Counted from the first letter of the stretch, positions 7,835 to 16,330 are shown. The stretch is 64,000 nucleotides of DNA from Tissierellia bacterium (GCA_030535395.1 JAUNLK010000003.1:1-64000), one strand, 5' to 3'. A program made the numbers and translations. The notes: a model not told the origin generated them from the letters alone.

Positions 7835-9313
7835 ATGAACAATTTATTGAAAGAGCAATATGGGCTATTTATCAATGGCGCATTTAAAGATAGTATTTCA
7901 GGGGAAACTCTGGAAGTGACCAGCCCCGCAACGGGGGAAGTCCTTGCAAAGGTCGCCAGAGCTTCGGATGCCGATGTGGATGAGGCGGTGCAAGCGGCTA
8001 GGGAAGCTTTCAAAACTTGGAGACACTCCTCTCACACCAAGAGGGCAAAGCTCCTCAACCAAATTGCCGACAGAATGGATGAGCACCGGGAGGAACTGGC
8101 CAAGATCGAGTCCATCAACAGCGGGAAGGCCATTCGGGAATCCTTCAATGTGGATATTCCCACGGCGGCTGAGCACTTCAGATACTTCGCAGGGGTCATC
8201 CTCGCCGATGAAGGCTCCAACAAGGAAGTGGATGCCAATGTGATCAGCATTGTCACCCACGAACCCATTGGCGTGGTGGGTGCCGTGGTGGCGTGGAACT
8301 TCCCCATTCTCCTGGCTGCGTGGAAACTGGCTCCGGCCCTGGCTGCGGGCAATACGGTGGTCATCCAACCCTCCTCCTCCACGCCCCTGTCCCTCCTCAG
8401 ATTTGCCGAGATCATCCAAGACATTCTGCCCCCGGGAGTGCTCAATGTGGTCACCGGCAAGGGCTCTGAATCCGGGGACGCCATTTTCAATCACAAAGAT
8501 GTGGACAAAGTGTCCTTTACAGGCTCCACTGAAGTGGGTTACAGCGTTGCGGAGGCAGCTGCCAAGCGCATCGTACCCGCCACCCTGGAGCTGGGGGGCA
8601 AGAGCGCCAATATCATCTTCGACGATGCAAATATTGAGCAGGCCATTGAAGGTACCCAGCTGGGCATTCTCTTCAACCAAGGGGAAGTCTGCTCCGCAGG
8701 GAGCCGCCTCTATGTGCAAGAGGGCATTTACGATGAATTTATCGCCAAACTGAAAGAGGCCTTTGAAAAGATCAGAGTGGGAGACCCCATGGACGAGAAC
8801 AACCACTACGGTTCTCAAACGGGAAAATCCCAAATGGACAAAATCGAAGGATATATGGACATCGCCAAGGAAGAGGGCCTCAACATTGTCACCGGCGGTG
8901 AGCGCCTCATGGATGAAGGTCGGGACAAGGGCTACTTCTTCCCGCCCACCATTATCGAATTCAAGGACAATAAATCCCGCCTGGTTCAGGAGGAAATCTT
9001 CGGACCTGTGATTCTGGTGACCAAATTCAAAACCAGAGAGGAAGTCATCCAACTGGCCAATGACTCCGAGTACGGCCTCGCCGGCGGCATCTTCACCTCC
9101 AATATCAACAACGCCCTCCAAGTGGCCAATGGCGTGGACACCGGCAGGATCTGGGTCAACACCTACAATCAAATCCCCGCAGGCTCCCCCTTCGGCGGCT
9201 ACAAAAATTCAGGGATCGGACGGGAGACCTACAAGGACACCATCCGCCACTATCAGCAAACCAAGAGCATCTATATCGACTACTCCGATCAAACCAAGGG
9301 CATCTACAAATAA
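7835..9313 (+). CDS. NAD(P)-dependent aldehyde dehydrogenase
   Basis: 492 residues, the usual length for the ALDH superfamily, which oxidises aldehydes to carboxylic acids in the cytoplasm. Catalytic and cofactor residues are in place: Asn155 in AWNFP, Glu252 in LELGGKS, the nucleophile Cys286 in [14 protein letters not shown] of the Rossmann region, and the EEIFGPV segment. The substrate cannot be read from the sequence; the general type resembles betaine/acetaldehyde dehydrogenases. The ATG at 7835 has AGGAGG six bases upstream, better than the TTG just before it. It stands alone, with a structured leader and its own terminator. Confidence 0.9.
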   Translation: MNNLLKEQYGLFINGAFKDSISGETLEVTSPATGEVLAKVARASDADVDEAVQAAREAFKTWRHSSHTKRAKLLNQIADRMDEHREELAKIESINSGKAIRESFNVDIPTAAEHFRYFAGVILADEGSNKEVDANVISIVTHEPIGVVGAVVAWNFPILLAAWKLAPALAAGNTVVIQPSSSTPLSLLRFAEIIQDILPPGVLNVVTGKGSESGDAIFNHKDVDKVSFTGSTEVGYSVAEAAAKRIVPATLELGGKSANIIFDDANIEQAIEGTQLGILFNQGEVCSAGSRLYVQEGIYDEFIAKLKEAFEKIRVGDPMDENNHYGSQTGKSQMDKIEGYMDIAKEEGLNIVTGGERLMDEGRDKGYFFPPTIIEFKDNKSRLVQEEIFGPVILVTKFKTREEVIQLANDSEYGLAGGIFTSNINNALQVANGVDTGRIWVNTYNQIPAGSPFGGYKNSGIGRETYKDTIRHYQQTKSIYIDYSDQTKGIYK

Positions 9314-9327
9314 GCTGCCCCCACGAA

Positions 9328-9366
9328 AGAGCACATCTCCTCCCCCGGGAAGAGATGTGCTTTTTT
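9328..9366 (+). terminator. Terminator of the aldehyde dehydrogenase gene
   Basis: GCACATCTC (9331-9339) pairs with GAGATGTGC (9352-9360), followed by TTTTTT, 15 bases after the stop codon. Confidence 0.9.
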
Positions 9367-9523
9367 GGTGGAAGGACAGGGCCCGAGTGGAGCACCATCT
9401 TCTGCGTGCTAAATGGACGGCCTTCGACCTGTGGGGACAAGTGGGGAAAAATCATGGCCTTTGGTAGGACCTCGAGGGGAGCCTCCCGGGACAGGCCGTG
9501 GATTTAGATATTGCTTTGGATTT

Positions 9524-9547
9524 CCCCGTTTAGGACGGGGATTTTTT
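9524..9547 (+). terminator. Isolated terminator-like hairpin in the 9367-9899 gap
   Basis: CCCCGT, loop TTAGG, ACGGGG, then ATTTTTT. No gene precedes it except the already terminated dehydrogenase. The GC-rich block at 9370-9520 encodes nothing recognisable; it could be a lost gene or a short RNA ending here. The rest of the gap (9600-9860) is AT-rich promoter DNA of the asr operon. Confidence 0.45.
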
Positions 9548-9770
9548 GCCCTCTGGGCCCTCCCCTTCCCCTGGGGCACTTTGGCCGGAGTGACAATTTT
9601 CAAGAGCATTTTCGCCCTCTAAAAGATGTTTGCATTTTATTAAACTTTCCTTGGGAAATGGTTTTCACACAAGTGTAAAACTTTTAACCTTTAAAACAAT
9701 TTTCTGAGTTTTCACTTCAACAGATTAGCATGCTGAAACATTGCATTTTACAAGCTTTGGTGACATTTCT

Positions 9771-9786
9771 AAAATTCCAGAATTTT
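9771..9786. promoter_or_regulatory. 16-base palindrome upstream of asrA, candidate operator
   Basis: AAAATTC-CA-GAATTTT is a perfect inverted repeat about 75 bases before the predicted -10 element of the asr promoter. A second imperfect one (TTTTCACACAAGTGTAAAA, about 9662-9680) lies further up. Such sites suit a dimeric regulator; which one is not known. Confidence 0.35.
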
Positions 9787-9861
9787 TTCATGATTTTAAA
9801 CAATGGTGAAAAAATTTACAAAAGGTGAACAAAAAACGTATGCAAGAAAAAAATGATGTGG

Positions 9862-9867
9862 TATGAT
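9862..9867 (+). promoter_or_regulatory. Predicted -10 element of the asr operon
   Basis: TATGAT 33 bases before the asrA start, in AT-rich DNA. The corresponding -35 (TATGCA, 17 bases upstream) is weak, which fits a promoter needing an activator. Confidence 0.4.
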
Positions 9868-9899
9868 TGGTTCGTGAAAAACATGTTTTAGGAGGTTCT

Positions 9900-10952
9900 A
9901 TGTCTATTTTTGATTGCAAAATCACAGGCGATAAAAAAGAAGCTCTCTTTGACGCTCTGTCAAAAGAGTTCGATATTTATGGGCCTGTACGGGAAATCCG
10001 AGGCGGAAGATATTGTGATGATGATGTGATCATGTATCGTCAGCTGGAAAGTCTGGACAGCTTAGAAATCAAGGAAAAATCCACCTATTCTCCAAAAGAG
10101 ATGCTGACCCCAATGACGGAGACGCTCTTTTACTTCAACGAGGACCAATACACTGAAACCAGTGAGCGATACAAGAAAAAAGTCTTGGTTTTTGCCAGAG
10201 CATGTGACATCAATGCCATCAAGTACTTGGATGACATGTATCTGAAAAATGCCAATGTAGAGGACCCCTTCTACAAAAGACGCAAAAAAATGATCAGCTA
10301 CGCCCTCATGGAGTGCGCCGGTTCCCTGGATGAGCACTGCTTCTGTGTCTCCACTCAGTCCAACAAAACCGATGATTACACCATCGCAGTGCGTTTCAAT
10401 GACGATGGCTCCATCAACCTGAAGCTCAACGACGGCCAGTACGAAGAGCTCTTTGCAGATTTTGAAAAGGAAGCCTTCGATCTCAAATTCCCCGAAGAGA
10501 ATGACTTCACCGTTACCTTCCCTGAAATCAAAAACGACAAGGAAGCCAACGCCCTTGCCAATGATCCCATGTGGGACGAATACAACAGCCGGTGCATCGC
10601 CTGTGGCTCCTGTACCACTGCTTGCTCCACCTGTACTTGCTTCACCACCAGAGATTTGGTATACACTGCCAATGCCAATGTGGGTGAGCGGAGAAGAACC
10701 AATGCTTCTTGCATGACCAAGGACTTTGACCTGGTTGCAGGGGGAGGAAAATTCAGACCCGAAATCAAGGACAGATATCGGTATAAGATCCTACATAAAA
10801 TTTATGCCCACAACGAGAGATTCGGCGATGGCGCCATGTGTGTAGGTTGCGGCCGCTGCTCCGCCCACTGCCCACAACTTATAAGCTATCCTGCAACCAT
10901 CGAAAAGGTTGCCCAGGCGCTTACAAGAATCAGAGAAGGAGAGGATCAGTAA
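9900..10952 (+). CDS. asrA: Anaerobic sulfite reductase subunit A
   Basis: Iron-sulfur subunit of the AsrABC dissimilatory-type anaerobic sulfite reductase, which passes electrons toward the siroheme subunit for reduction of sulfite to sulfide in the cytoplasm. The protein has 350 residues, the family length. The two C-terminal Cys clusters typical of AsrA are present: CIACGSC starting at residue 232 with further Cys (STCTC), and CVGCGRCSAHCP from residue 314, suiting [4Fe-4S] clusters. The ATG at 9900 has TAGGAGG five bases upstream; the longer frame from 9867 lies across the -10 element and is rejected. First gene of asrABC plus a ferritin-like gene. Confidence 0.95.
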   Translation: MSIFDCKITGDKKEALFDALSKEFDIYGPVREIRGGRYCDDDVIMYRQLESLDSLEIKEKSTYSPKEMLTPMTETLFYFNEDQYTETSERYKKKVLVFARACDINAIKYLDDMYLKNANVEDPFYKRRKKMISYALMECAGSLDEHCFCVSTQSNKTDDYTIAVRFNDDGSINLKLNDGQYEELFADFEKEAFDLKFPEENDFTVTFPEIKNDKEANALANDPMWDEYNSRCIACGSCTTACSTCTCFTTRDLVYTANANVGERRRTNASCMTKDFDLVAGGGKFRPEIKDRYRYKILHKIYAHNERFGDGAMCVGCGRCSAHCPQLISYPATIEKVAQALTRIREGEDQ

Positions 10953-11783
10953 ATGGAAAAAAACATCATTAAAGACGCTTCACTGGAAGAAAATCCCGTT
11001 CGCCCCTTGGCCTATGAGATCCTCGAGATCATCAAGCACACGGATATCGAATGGACTTTCAGAATTGCATTCGACAAAGCTGTACTGCCGGGACAATTCT
11101 TGGAGCTCTCTCTTCCCAGAACTGGTGAAGCACCCATCTCCGTCAGCGGCTATGGCGACGGCTTCTGTGATCTGACCATCCGCAATGTGGGTTGTGTGAC
11201 CAAAGAGATCTTCGAGAAAAAAGTCGGAGATAGCATCTTCGCCAGAGGACCCTACGGCAATGGTTGGCCCATTGAAGAGTACAAGGGCAAAAATCTGGTC
11301 ATTGTAGCCGGTGGCACTGGCCTCTCCCCCGTTCGCGGTCTCATCGAATATGTGAGAAACAACAAAGATGAATTCGGTCATCTCCACCTCATTGCCGGTT
11401 TCAAAAACCACGATGCCGTCCTCTTTAAAGATGACCTGGAGCTGTGGAAAGAAGCTGAAAACATCACCCCCGTGTACGCCCTCGACACTGAAGAGTATGG
11501 CGACTTCAAAAAGGGCATGGTAACTGAGTTCATCAAGGACATCCCCTTCAATGACTTTGCAGACAACTACGCCTGCGTCATGGTGGGACCCCCCGTTATG
11601 CTGAGATTTACCGCCCTGGCCTTCCTGAAAGAGGGCGTTCCCGAGGAAAAAATCTGGACCTCCTTTGAAAGAAAAATGTCCTGTGGCGTGGGCAAATGCG
11701 GCCACTGCAGGATCAATTCTACCTATGTATGCACGGATGGCCCGGTCTTTAACTACACTAAGGCAAAAGAGTTGTTGGATTAA
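10953..11783 (+). CDS. asrB: Anaerobic sulfite reductase subunit B
   Basis: 276-residue flavin/NAD-binding electron-transfer subunit. The N-terminal half resembles ferredoxin-reductase FAD domains (RGPYGNGWP), and GGTGLSPVRGLI near residue 130 starts the NAD(P) domain. The C-terminal Cys cluster CGVGKCGHC, starting at residue 244, with a later Cys (YVCTDGP) binds a [2Fe-2S] cluster as in PyrK/AsrB-type proteins. It takes electrons from NADH and feeds AsrA/AsrC. The ATG follows the asrA stop codon directly, with GGAGAGG eight bases upstream. Confidence 0.95.
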   Translation: MEKNIIKDASLEENPVRPLAYEILEIIKHTDIEWTFRIAFDKAVLPGQFLELSLPRTGEAPISVSGYGDGFCDLTIRNVGCVTKEIFEKKVGDSIFARGPYGNGWPIEEYKGKNLVIVAGGTGLSPVRGLIEYVRNNKDEFGHLHLIAGFKNHDAVLFKDDLELWKEAENITPVYALDTEEYGDFKKGMVTEFIKDIPFNDFADNYACVMVGPPVMLRFTALAFLKEGVPEEKIWTSFERKMSCGVGKCGHCRINSTYVCTDGPVFNYTKAKELLD

Positions 11784-11792
11784 GGAGAGATT

Positions 11793-12821
11793 ATGACAAA
11801 AGACATGAACGTAGGAGCCTTGAGACAGAGCTGTTTTCGGCAATCCAAAGTTCCTGGCGAATTTATGCTTCAACTGAGAGTTCCCGGCGCTGTGGTCGAT
11901 GCCAAGTGGCTGGAAACCGTTCAATACATCTGCCAAACCTGGGGCAATGGAGACTTCCACTTCGGTACCCGTCAAACCTTCGACATTCCCGGCATTAAAT
12001 ACGAGCACGTGCCCGCAGTCAATGAGTACATCAAAGACTACATAGATGCCATTGAAAATGATATGTGCAATGTGGGCATGGATGTCACCGACGATGGTTA
12101 CCCCTTCATCGGACCCCGGAACATCGTGGCCTGTATCGGTGGCGTGCACTGCATCAAGGCTGCCCAAAACACCCAAAGACTGGCCCACAAGCTGGAACCC
12201 CTCATCTACCCCAGCCCCTACCACATTAAAATAGCCATTGCCGGCTGCCCCAACGACTGTGCCAAGGCTCACTTCGCAGACTTTGGCTTCATTGGCACCA
12301 CCAAGCCCGTCTATGAAATTGACCGCTGCATTGGCTGTGGCGCCTGCGCCGACAAGTGCTACAATGTTGCCACCCGAGTGCTGGAACTCAACGACAACTA
12401 CAAAATCGACAAGGACGACTGCTGCTGCGTAGGCTGCGGCGAGTGCGTCACCGCCTGCCCCACCAGCGCCTGGAGAAGAGACGAAAAGAAACTTTGGACC
12501 GTCATGATCGGCGGAAGAACTGGTAAACAGTACCCCAGAATGGGCAACACCTTTGCCAAGTTCATGTCTGAAGATGCCATCCTTCAAATGATGAAGAACT
12601 GGCAAGAATTCTCCAGATACGTCCTGGACGGCAAGCCCGTCTACCTCCACGGTGGTCACTTGATCGACAGAGTGGGCTTCCCCACCTTCAAGAAGATGAT
12701 GCTCAAAGACGTTGATCTGAACCCCGAATGCCTCATCGCAGACCGGATCAACTGGACTGAAAAAGAATACAGAAGCAACATCAACGTCAAGCCACTGGAA
12801 GACCACAAATCTTGGAAATAA
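11793..12821 (+). CDS. asrC: Anaerobic sulfite reductase subunit C (siroheme subunit)
   Basis: 342 residues. Catalytic subunit that reduces sulfite at a siroheme coupled to a [4Fe-4S] cluster. The siroheme-cluster ligands are visible as C-x5-C (Cys114 and Cys120, CIGGVHC) and C-x3-C (Cys152 and Cys156, GCPNDC). Two ferredoxin motifs follow, CIGCGACADKC and CVGCGECVTACP. The start codon has AAGGAGA four bases upstream, nine bases after asrB. All key residues are present, so the enzyme should work. Confidence 0.95.
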   Translation: MTKDMNVGALRQSCFRQSKVPGEFMLQLRVPGAVVDAKWLETVQYICQTWGNGDFHFGTRQTFDIPGIKYEHVPAVNEYIKDYIDAIENDMCNVGMDVTDDGYPFIGPRNIVACIGGVHCIKAAQNTQRLAHKLEPLIYPSPYHIKIAIAGCPNDCAKAHFADFGFIGTTKPVYEIDRCIGCGACADKCYNVATRVLELNDNYKIDKDDCCCVGCGECVTACPTSAWRRDEKKLWTVMIGGRTGKQYPRMGNTFAKFMSEDAILQMMKNWQEFSRYVLDGKPVYLHGGHLIDRVGFPTFKKMMLKDVDLNPECLIADRINWTEKEYRSNINVKPLEDHKSWK

Positions 12822-12830
12822 GGAGCGAAT

Positions 12831-13310
12831 ATGTCTACAGAAATTTTTGGTGTAAAAGATCTCCTGGAATCCCTCGTTAGACTGGAACAAAATGGTCACA
12901 AATTCTATTCCCAAGCCAGCGAAAAATTTGACGATTTGGAAATCAGAGAATTCTTCAAATTCCTGGCAGAGGAAGAACTGGGCCACGAAAAATTGTACAA
13001 GAGTCTGGCAGAGGAACTGGGAAGCAATGTTTCCAACACCACCAGAGAATCATACGACGACGAGTACAATGAGTACCTTCAATCCCTCGTTGAAAACACC
13101 TTCAACTTCGACCTGGACGAGAGCCTCACTGATGTGAAAGCCGTCTATAAATTTGCCATGGGTCTGGAAAAAGACACCATCATCTTTATCGGCGAAATCA
13201 GAAAACTCCTCCCCGACTTCAAGGCCGACATCTTCGAGAGAGTTGAGAAGGAAGAGCGCAAGCACATCCACCTCATCGACCAGTGGTACAAAAAACACAT
13301 CGCAAAATAA
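12831..13310 (+). CDS. Ferritin-like/rubrerythrin-type diiron protein
   Basis: 159-residue four-helix protein with the spaced acid/His pattern of rubrerythrin domains: E in RLEQNGHKFY (helix 1), EEELGHEKLY (helix 2), EKDTIIFIGE (helix 3) and EKEERKHIHL (helix 4). There is no rubredoxin domain at the C-terminus, so it is the short type. Such proteins handle peroxide or iron in anaerobes. It lies nine bases behind asrC with its own AAGGAG, and the transcript ends in the hairpin after it. The placement suggests it protects sulfite reductase or serves its iron supply; this is inference. Confidence 0.85.
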   Translation: MSTEIFGVKDLLESLVRLEQNGHKFYSQASEKFDDLEIREFFKFLAEEELGHEKLYKSLAEELGSNVSNTTRESYDDEYNEYLQSLVENTFNFDLDESLTDVKAVYKFAMGLEKDTIIFIGEIRKLLPDFKADIFERVEKEERKHIHLIDQWYKKHIAK

Positions 13311-13325
13311 ACACCTGAGAAACAG

Positions 13326-13373
13326 AAATATCTGTTGGCGGATACGAAAATATCCCCCAACAGATATTTTTTT
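13326..13373 (+). terminator. Terminator of the asr operon
   Basis: AAATATCTGTTGG (13326-13338) pairs with CCAACAGATATTT (13357-13369) followed by a T run, 15 bases after the ferritin-like gene. The following stretch to 13600 contains nothing I can identify. Confidence 0.9.
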
Positions 13374-13605
13374 GTGCAAAAAACAGCCCCGGGCTGCGGA
13401 GTGGATGAGCTTCAGGGCCGTTCTCTGCGCCTCAAGGGGGGAGGTATCTCGGGAAAGGCCATGGGATTGGGCCGTGGGGGTTGCCTTGCCATCGTGTCAC
13501 AGAGAGGCAAGAAAATAGTTTTGGGGCACATTTCCTTGGCCCAAGACCTTAAAACCAACTTAGATCCTCAAAAGATGTGTCGGTGTAAAGGTTCTGGAAA
13601 ATAAA

Positions 13606-13632
13606 AAAATCCCAGATTAACTGGGATTTGAA
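13606..13632 (-). terminator. Terminator of the lipoprotein gene at 13636
   Basis: AAATCCCAG (13608-13616) pairs with CTGGGATTT (13621-13629), flanked by A7 on the plus strand, which reads as a T run on the minus strand. It starts directly after the stop codon at 13636. Confidence 0.8.
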
Positions 13633-13635
13633 GGA

Positions 13636-14181
13636 TTATTTTTGGGGGGCGTACTCGTATCGCTCTCGATTGTAGGGAACTTCCTCTTCGTGGATCCGGT
13701 GGTACTTCCGGTATCTCTGGGGGCCCGGGGCCTCCTCCACCACGACCGAGGAGTTGGGCCCGGAGATGAGGAGGCTCCCGGCCCCCTGAACGGCGGCGGC
13801 CAGGGCGTAGGTCTTCCCCACTTCCAGGAGCTCGTCATTTTCGTAGGTGAGGACTTCCCCTTGGGGGCCGATTCCCCCGGCCTTGAGGACATCTAAGGCC
13901 TCGTCCTGGGGCAGGCTGCCCTTGATGTTTTCCACCACCTGTACCTGGTAGCGGGTGTAGGGCAGGGCCCCGCCCTCCCCCTGGGGGAGGGTCTCCATCT
14001 CCCGGAGGACTTCCCCGATGAAATAGTAGTCGGCAAAGCCCACCACCTCCCGGGGATTTTCCACATCCACGGCAAAGTCCACGGTGGAGCTGGGATGGGC
14101 CCCTCCGCGGTCACAGGCCGCCAGTGGGAGGACAATTAGGGCAAATAACAGGGGGAGGATCTTCTTCATATGCACCGTCAT
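13636..14181 (-). CDS. Putative lipoprotein, 181 aa
   Basis: The signal peptide (about residues 5-23, MKKILPLLFALIVLP) ends in lipobox LAAC, so it is a membrane-anchored lipoprotein. The mature part is a compact mixed-sequence domain with a YFIGEVLREME segment and a C-terminal RERYEYAP tail. I do not recognise the family. AGGAGG nine bases before 14181 supports that ATG; the internal ATG at residue 5 is possible too. Small single-gene unit with its own terminator. Confidence 0.7.
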   Translation of the reverse strand: MTVHMKKILPLLFALIVLPLAACDRGGAHPSSTVDFAVDVENPREVVGFADYYFIGEVLREMETLPQGEGGALPYTRYQVQVVENIKGSLPQDEALDVLKAGGIGPQGEVLTYENDELLEVGKTYALAAAVQGAGSLLISGPNSSVVVEEAPGPQRYRKYHRIHEEEVPYNRERYEYAPQK

Positions 14182-14256
14182 CGCGGGGCACCTCCTTTAC
14201 AAGAGCCGCAGCTTTCAGCCGGCAGGGAATCTTTGGGCCCAAGGGATCCACGGGGC

Positions 14257-14895
14257 TCACAGGCCCCTCCTGCGGTGGAGGAAGAGGGAGTAGCCGGTGG
14301 GAGTGAGGAGGGCCAGGGAGAGGGCCACTGAGAAGGGAATCAGGGGGTGGATGGGGAGGAGGGAGCTCAGCACCATGAGCAGGCCCAGGACCCGGAAGAG
14401 TCTCCCGGCGAGGACGTGGGTCCTCCGCCAATTCTCCTCACTGGCCAGGGTCCAGGGGAGCCTGACCCCCGCCACGGGATTGGGCGTTAAATTGGGAAGT
14501 TGCCGGCCCAGGACGAGAAAGACCAGGGCCAAAAACCAATTGGCCCACCGCCCCACGGAGACCTCCAGGCCCAGATTGTAGGAGTAGACCAAAGCAGCGG
14601 TGAAGGCGGAGACTGCGGGCATCACCCACATCACCAGGGAGTGGGCGGGCCCTCCCTCCCCTCCCCTCAGCTCCAGGGCCGTCACCAGGCCCAGAAAGAG
14701 GTGAAAGGCCAGGAGGATCAGGGGGATGGCAAAGACGGCAAAAGCTCTGCCACTGAAGCCATCGGCCCCCTGGCTCCATCCAAAGTGAATGGCCATGGTC
14801 TGGGGGAGGCGCTCCCAGAGGAGGAGACCCAAAACCATGGGCAACAGGACCACCCCACTGGTCCACAGCCATCTCCCCAGATATCTCCCGTCCAT
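14257..14895 (-). CDS. SdpI-family membrane protein (DUF1648/SdpI)
   Basis: 212 residues with about six membrane helices. The N-terminal part carries the DUF1648 signature (LPQTMAIHFGWSQGADGF). The C-terminal part carries the SdpI pattern PNPVAGVRLPWTLASEENWR followed by a conserved THVLAGRLF. SdpI of Bacillus subtilis gives immunity to the SdpC killing factor and acts with a repressor; most relatives have unknown targets. No sdpC-like toxin or regulator is next to it. The start is uncertain: ATG 14895 follows a G-rich stretch, while the upstream in-frame codons overlap the tRNA terminator. Confidence 0.8.
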   Translation of the reverse strand: MDGRYLGRWLWTSGVVLLPMVLGLLLWERLPQTMAIHFGWSQGADGFSGRAFAVFAIPLILLAFHLFLGLVTALELRGGEGGPAHSLVMWVMPAVSAFTAALVYSYNLGLEVSVGRWANWFLALVFLVLGRQLPNLTPNPVAGVRLPWTLASEENWRRTHVLAGRLFRVLGLLMVLSSLLPIHPLIPFSVALSLALLTPTGYSLFLHRRRGL

Positions 14896-14916
14896 CTTCC
14901 CCCCCATTCCAAGGTA

Positions 14917-14950
14917 TAAAAAAACGACACTTGGAGGATCCAAGTATCGT
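14917..14950 (-). terminator. Terminator of the tRNA-His/tRNA-Leu transcript
   Basis: On the minus strand ACGA-T-ACTTGGA, loop TCC, TCCAAGT-G-TCGT followed by T7: a strong hairpin about 65 bases after tRNA-Leu and just before the SdpI-like gene. Confidence 0.9.
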
Positions 14951-15014
14951 CTTAAAATTCCACATTATAACTTTGAAGATCGCAGATCTCGTAAAGTTTG
15001 ATGGTATTAAGTGG

Positions 15015-15095
15015 TGCGGGAAAAGGGACTTGAACCCATACGTCAAGGACACTAGATCCTAAGTCTAGCGCGTCTGCCAATTCCGCCATTCCCGC
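15015..15095 (-). tRNA. tRNA-Leu (anticodon TAG)
   Basis: Minus strand begins GCGGGAATGGCGGAATTGG and ends with the matching acceptor arm TTCCCGC plus discriminator A. The anticodon stem CTAGA/TCTAG encloses the loop CTTAGGA, giving anticodon TAG. The T-loop GTTCAAGTC and an extra arm (GTGTCCTTGAC) typical of class II tRNAs are present. CCA is not encoded. Confidence 0.95.
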
Positions 15096-15108
15096 ATGAA
15101 AATTTTGG

Positions 15109-15183
15109 GGTGGATAGTGGGAATCGAACCCACGATCTCCAGGACCACAATCTGGCGCCTTAACCTACTAGGCCATACCCACC
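15109..15183 (-). tRNA. tRNA-His (anticodon GTG)
   Basis: The minus strand shows acceptor GTGGGTA/TATCCAC with an extra encoded G at the 5' end opposite a discriminator C, the mark of tRNA-His. The anticodon arm CCAGA-TTGTGGT-CCTGG carries GTG, and the T-arm is GTGGGTTCGATTCCCAC. It lies 13 bases upstream of tRNA-Leu and is co-transcribed with it. Confidence 0.95.
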
Positions 15184-15203
15184 ACAATTTTGGCAACAAA
15201 GAT

Positions 15204-15232
15204 ATGTTACCATCGTCATTACAAAATGTCAA
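15204..15232 (-). promoter_or_regulatory. Promoter of the tRNA pair
   Basis: TTGACA (15227-15232), exactly 17 bases, TAACAT (15204-15209) on the minus strand, about 20 bases before tRNA-His. This is one of the best sigma-A-type matches in the window. Confidence 0.85.
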
Positions 15233-15261
15233 CTCCATCTTACAATATTTTTACAGGAACC

Positions 15262-15400
15262 GGGGAGATCACTCCCCCCTCTCCTCCAAGTAGCTCTTGA
15301 GCTCTTTCATGGCCCGGGCACGGTGGCTGATGGTGTTTTTCACCTTGGCCGGGAGCTCAGGGAAGGTTTTATCGCAGCCCTGCGGGAGTCGTAGCCAGCC
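15262..15400 (-). pseudogene. Duplicated 3' end of rdgB
   Basis: The minus strand encodes CDKTFPELPAKVKNTISHRA and further MKELKSYLEERGE with a TGA at 15269, nearly identical to the last about 37 codons of the intact rdgB at 15694. It has no start or catalytic N-terminal part, so it is a duplicated fragment. The minisatellite described next separates it from the intact gene. Confidence 0.85.
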
Positions 15401-15700
15401 CCTCCCACTCCTGGGTGTGATGCCACGACAGACGCCTCCCTGCGCCCCCAGATCCGCCGGAAGGGGGATCACTCCCCCCGCTCCTGGGTGTGATGCCACG
15501 ATGGACGCCTCTAAGGGCCCCCAGAACCGCCGGAAGGGGAAATCACTCCTCCCCTCCCCCCCTCTCCTCGGGATGGGCCGGGACAGACGCCTAAGAGCCC
15601 TCAGATCCGCCGCAAGGGGAGATCACTCCCCCCGCTCCTGGGTGTGGTGCGACGATGGACGCCTCTAAGGGCCCCCAGAACCGCCAGGGGAAATCACTCC
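15400..15700. repeat. GC-rich minisatellite, about four copies of a 70-80 base unit
   Basis: A unit containing ATCACTCCCCCCGCTCCTGG, then GATGCCACGATGGACGCC, then GCCCCCAGAACCGCCGGAAG recurs. The ATCACTCC element occurs at 15268, 15468, 15542, 15622 and 15692, so periods are about 74, 80 and 70. Copies differ at several bases. The 15268 and 15692 occurrences are the end of rdgB and of its duplicate, so the repeats grew between the two copies. Confidence 0.85.
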
Positions 15701-16275
15701 CCCCGCTCCTCCAAGTAGCTCTTGAGCTCTCCCATGGCCCGGGCACGGTGGCTGATGGTGTTTTTCACCTGGGCCGGGAGCTCAGCGAAGGTTTTGTCGT
15801 AGCCCTCGGGGATGAAGAGACTGTCGTAGCCAAAGCCCCGCTCCCCCCGCTCCTCGGTGGCAATGGTGCCGCGGCAGATCCCCGTCACAAAGTGGATGCC
15901 TCCTCCGTGGGCAATGGCGATGACGGTCTTGAAGTGGGCCCTGCGGTCCTCCACTCCCTGAAGCTCCTCTAGGAGGCGAGCGCGATTCTCCCCATCGGTG
16001 GCTCCCTCGCCGGCAAAGCGGGCGGTGTGGACCCCGGGGCGGCCGTCCAGGGCATCCACAAATAGGCCCGTGTCGTCGCCGATGATGATGTCGCCGGGGT
16101 CCTTGAGGGGGATGGCCGCCACCTTAATTTTGGCATTGCCCTCCAGGGTGGGGGCATCCTCCACAATTTCCCCCTCCGGGGCCCCGTACTGGGACTTGCT
16201 CAGAATTTCATCTGCGCCCAAAATTTCCCTGATCTCCTTGAGTTTGTGGGGATTGTCCGTGGATAGTACCAGCAT
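15694..16275 (-). CDS. rdgB: XTP/dITP diphosphatase (RdgB/HAM1 family)
   Basis: 193 residues. Cytoplasmic house-cleaning enzyme that hydrolyses XTP, dITP and ITP to the monophosphate and pyrophosphate. Family motifs are in order: STDNPHKLKEI at the start, GDDTGLFVDAL with the metal-binding acids, GVHTARFAGEGA, GFGYDSLFIP, and the C-terminal ISHRARAM. GGGAGG lies six bases before the ATG. Its final codons are duplicated downstream at 15262-15400. It follows the amidase gene but is separated from it by a hairpin with a T run. Confidence 0.93.
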   Translation of the reverse strand: MLVLSTDNPHKLKEIREILGADEILSKSQYGAPEGEIVEDAPTLEGNAKIKVAAIPLKDPGDIIIGDDTGLFVDALDGRPGVHTARFAGEGATDGENRARLLEELQGVEDRRAHFKTVIAIAHGGGIHFVTGICRGTIATEERGERGFGYDSLFIPEGYDKTFAELPAQVKNTISHRARAMGELKSYLEERGE

Positions 16276-16290
16276 AATTTTCCTCCCATG

Positions 16291-16316
16291 AAAAAAGGAG
16301 ACCGTGTGGGCCTCCT
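16291..16316 (-). terminator. Terminator after the amidase gene
   Basis: On the minus strand GGAGGCC, loop CACAC, GGTCTCC then TTTTTT, 15 bases beyond the amidase stop codon and before the rdgB ribosome binding site. Confidence 0.75.
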
Positions 16317-16330
16317 CCTGTGAATTCGAT

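Noticed and set aside
7591..8013. 140-codon minus-strand ORF overlapping the aldehyde dehydrogenase start
   Set aside because: Only its last residues (LGLNMITAIN) are real, as part of the dead antitoxin; the rest is antisense sequence.
9409..9622. Frames on both strands in the 9.4-9.6 kb gap
   Set aside because: No start signal, no homology-like motif, and they run through a terminator hairpin.
10980..12986. 668-codon minus-strand frame antisense to asrABC
   Set aside because: Shadow frame opposite well-supported asr genes; it spans several of their stops and has Val/Gly/Leu-rich composition typical of reverse-complement frames.
13380..13604. Possible gene between the asr terminator and the next lipoprotein
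   Set aside because: An 89-codon frame exists but begins inside the terminator hairpin and shows no motif; treated as non-coding.
15400..15700. Repeat block considered as a CRISPR array
   Set aside because: Units are 70-80 bases, drift, have no unique spacers of constant length, and no cas genes are nearby; it is a minisatellite.
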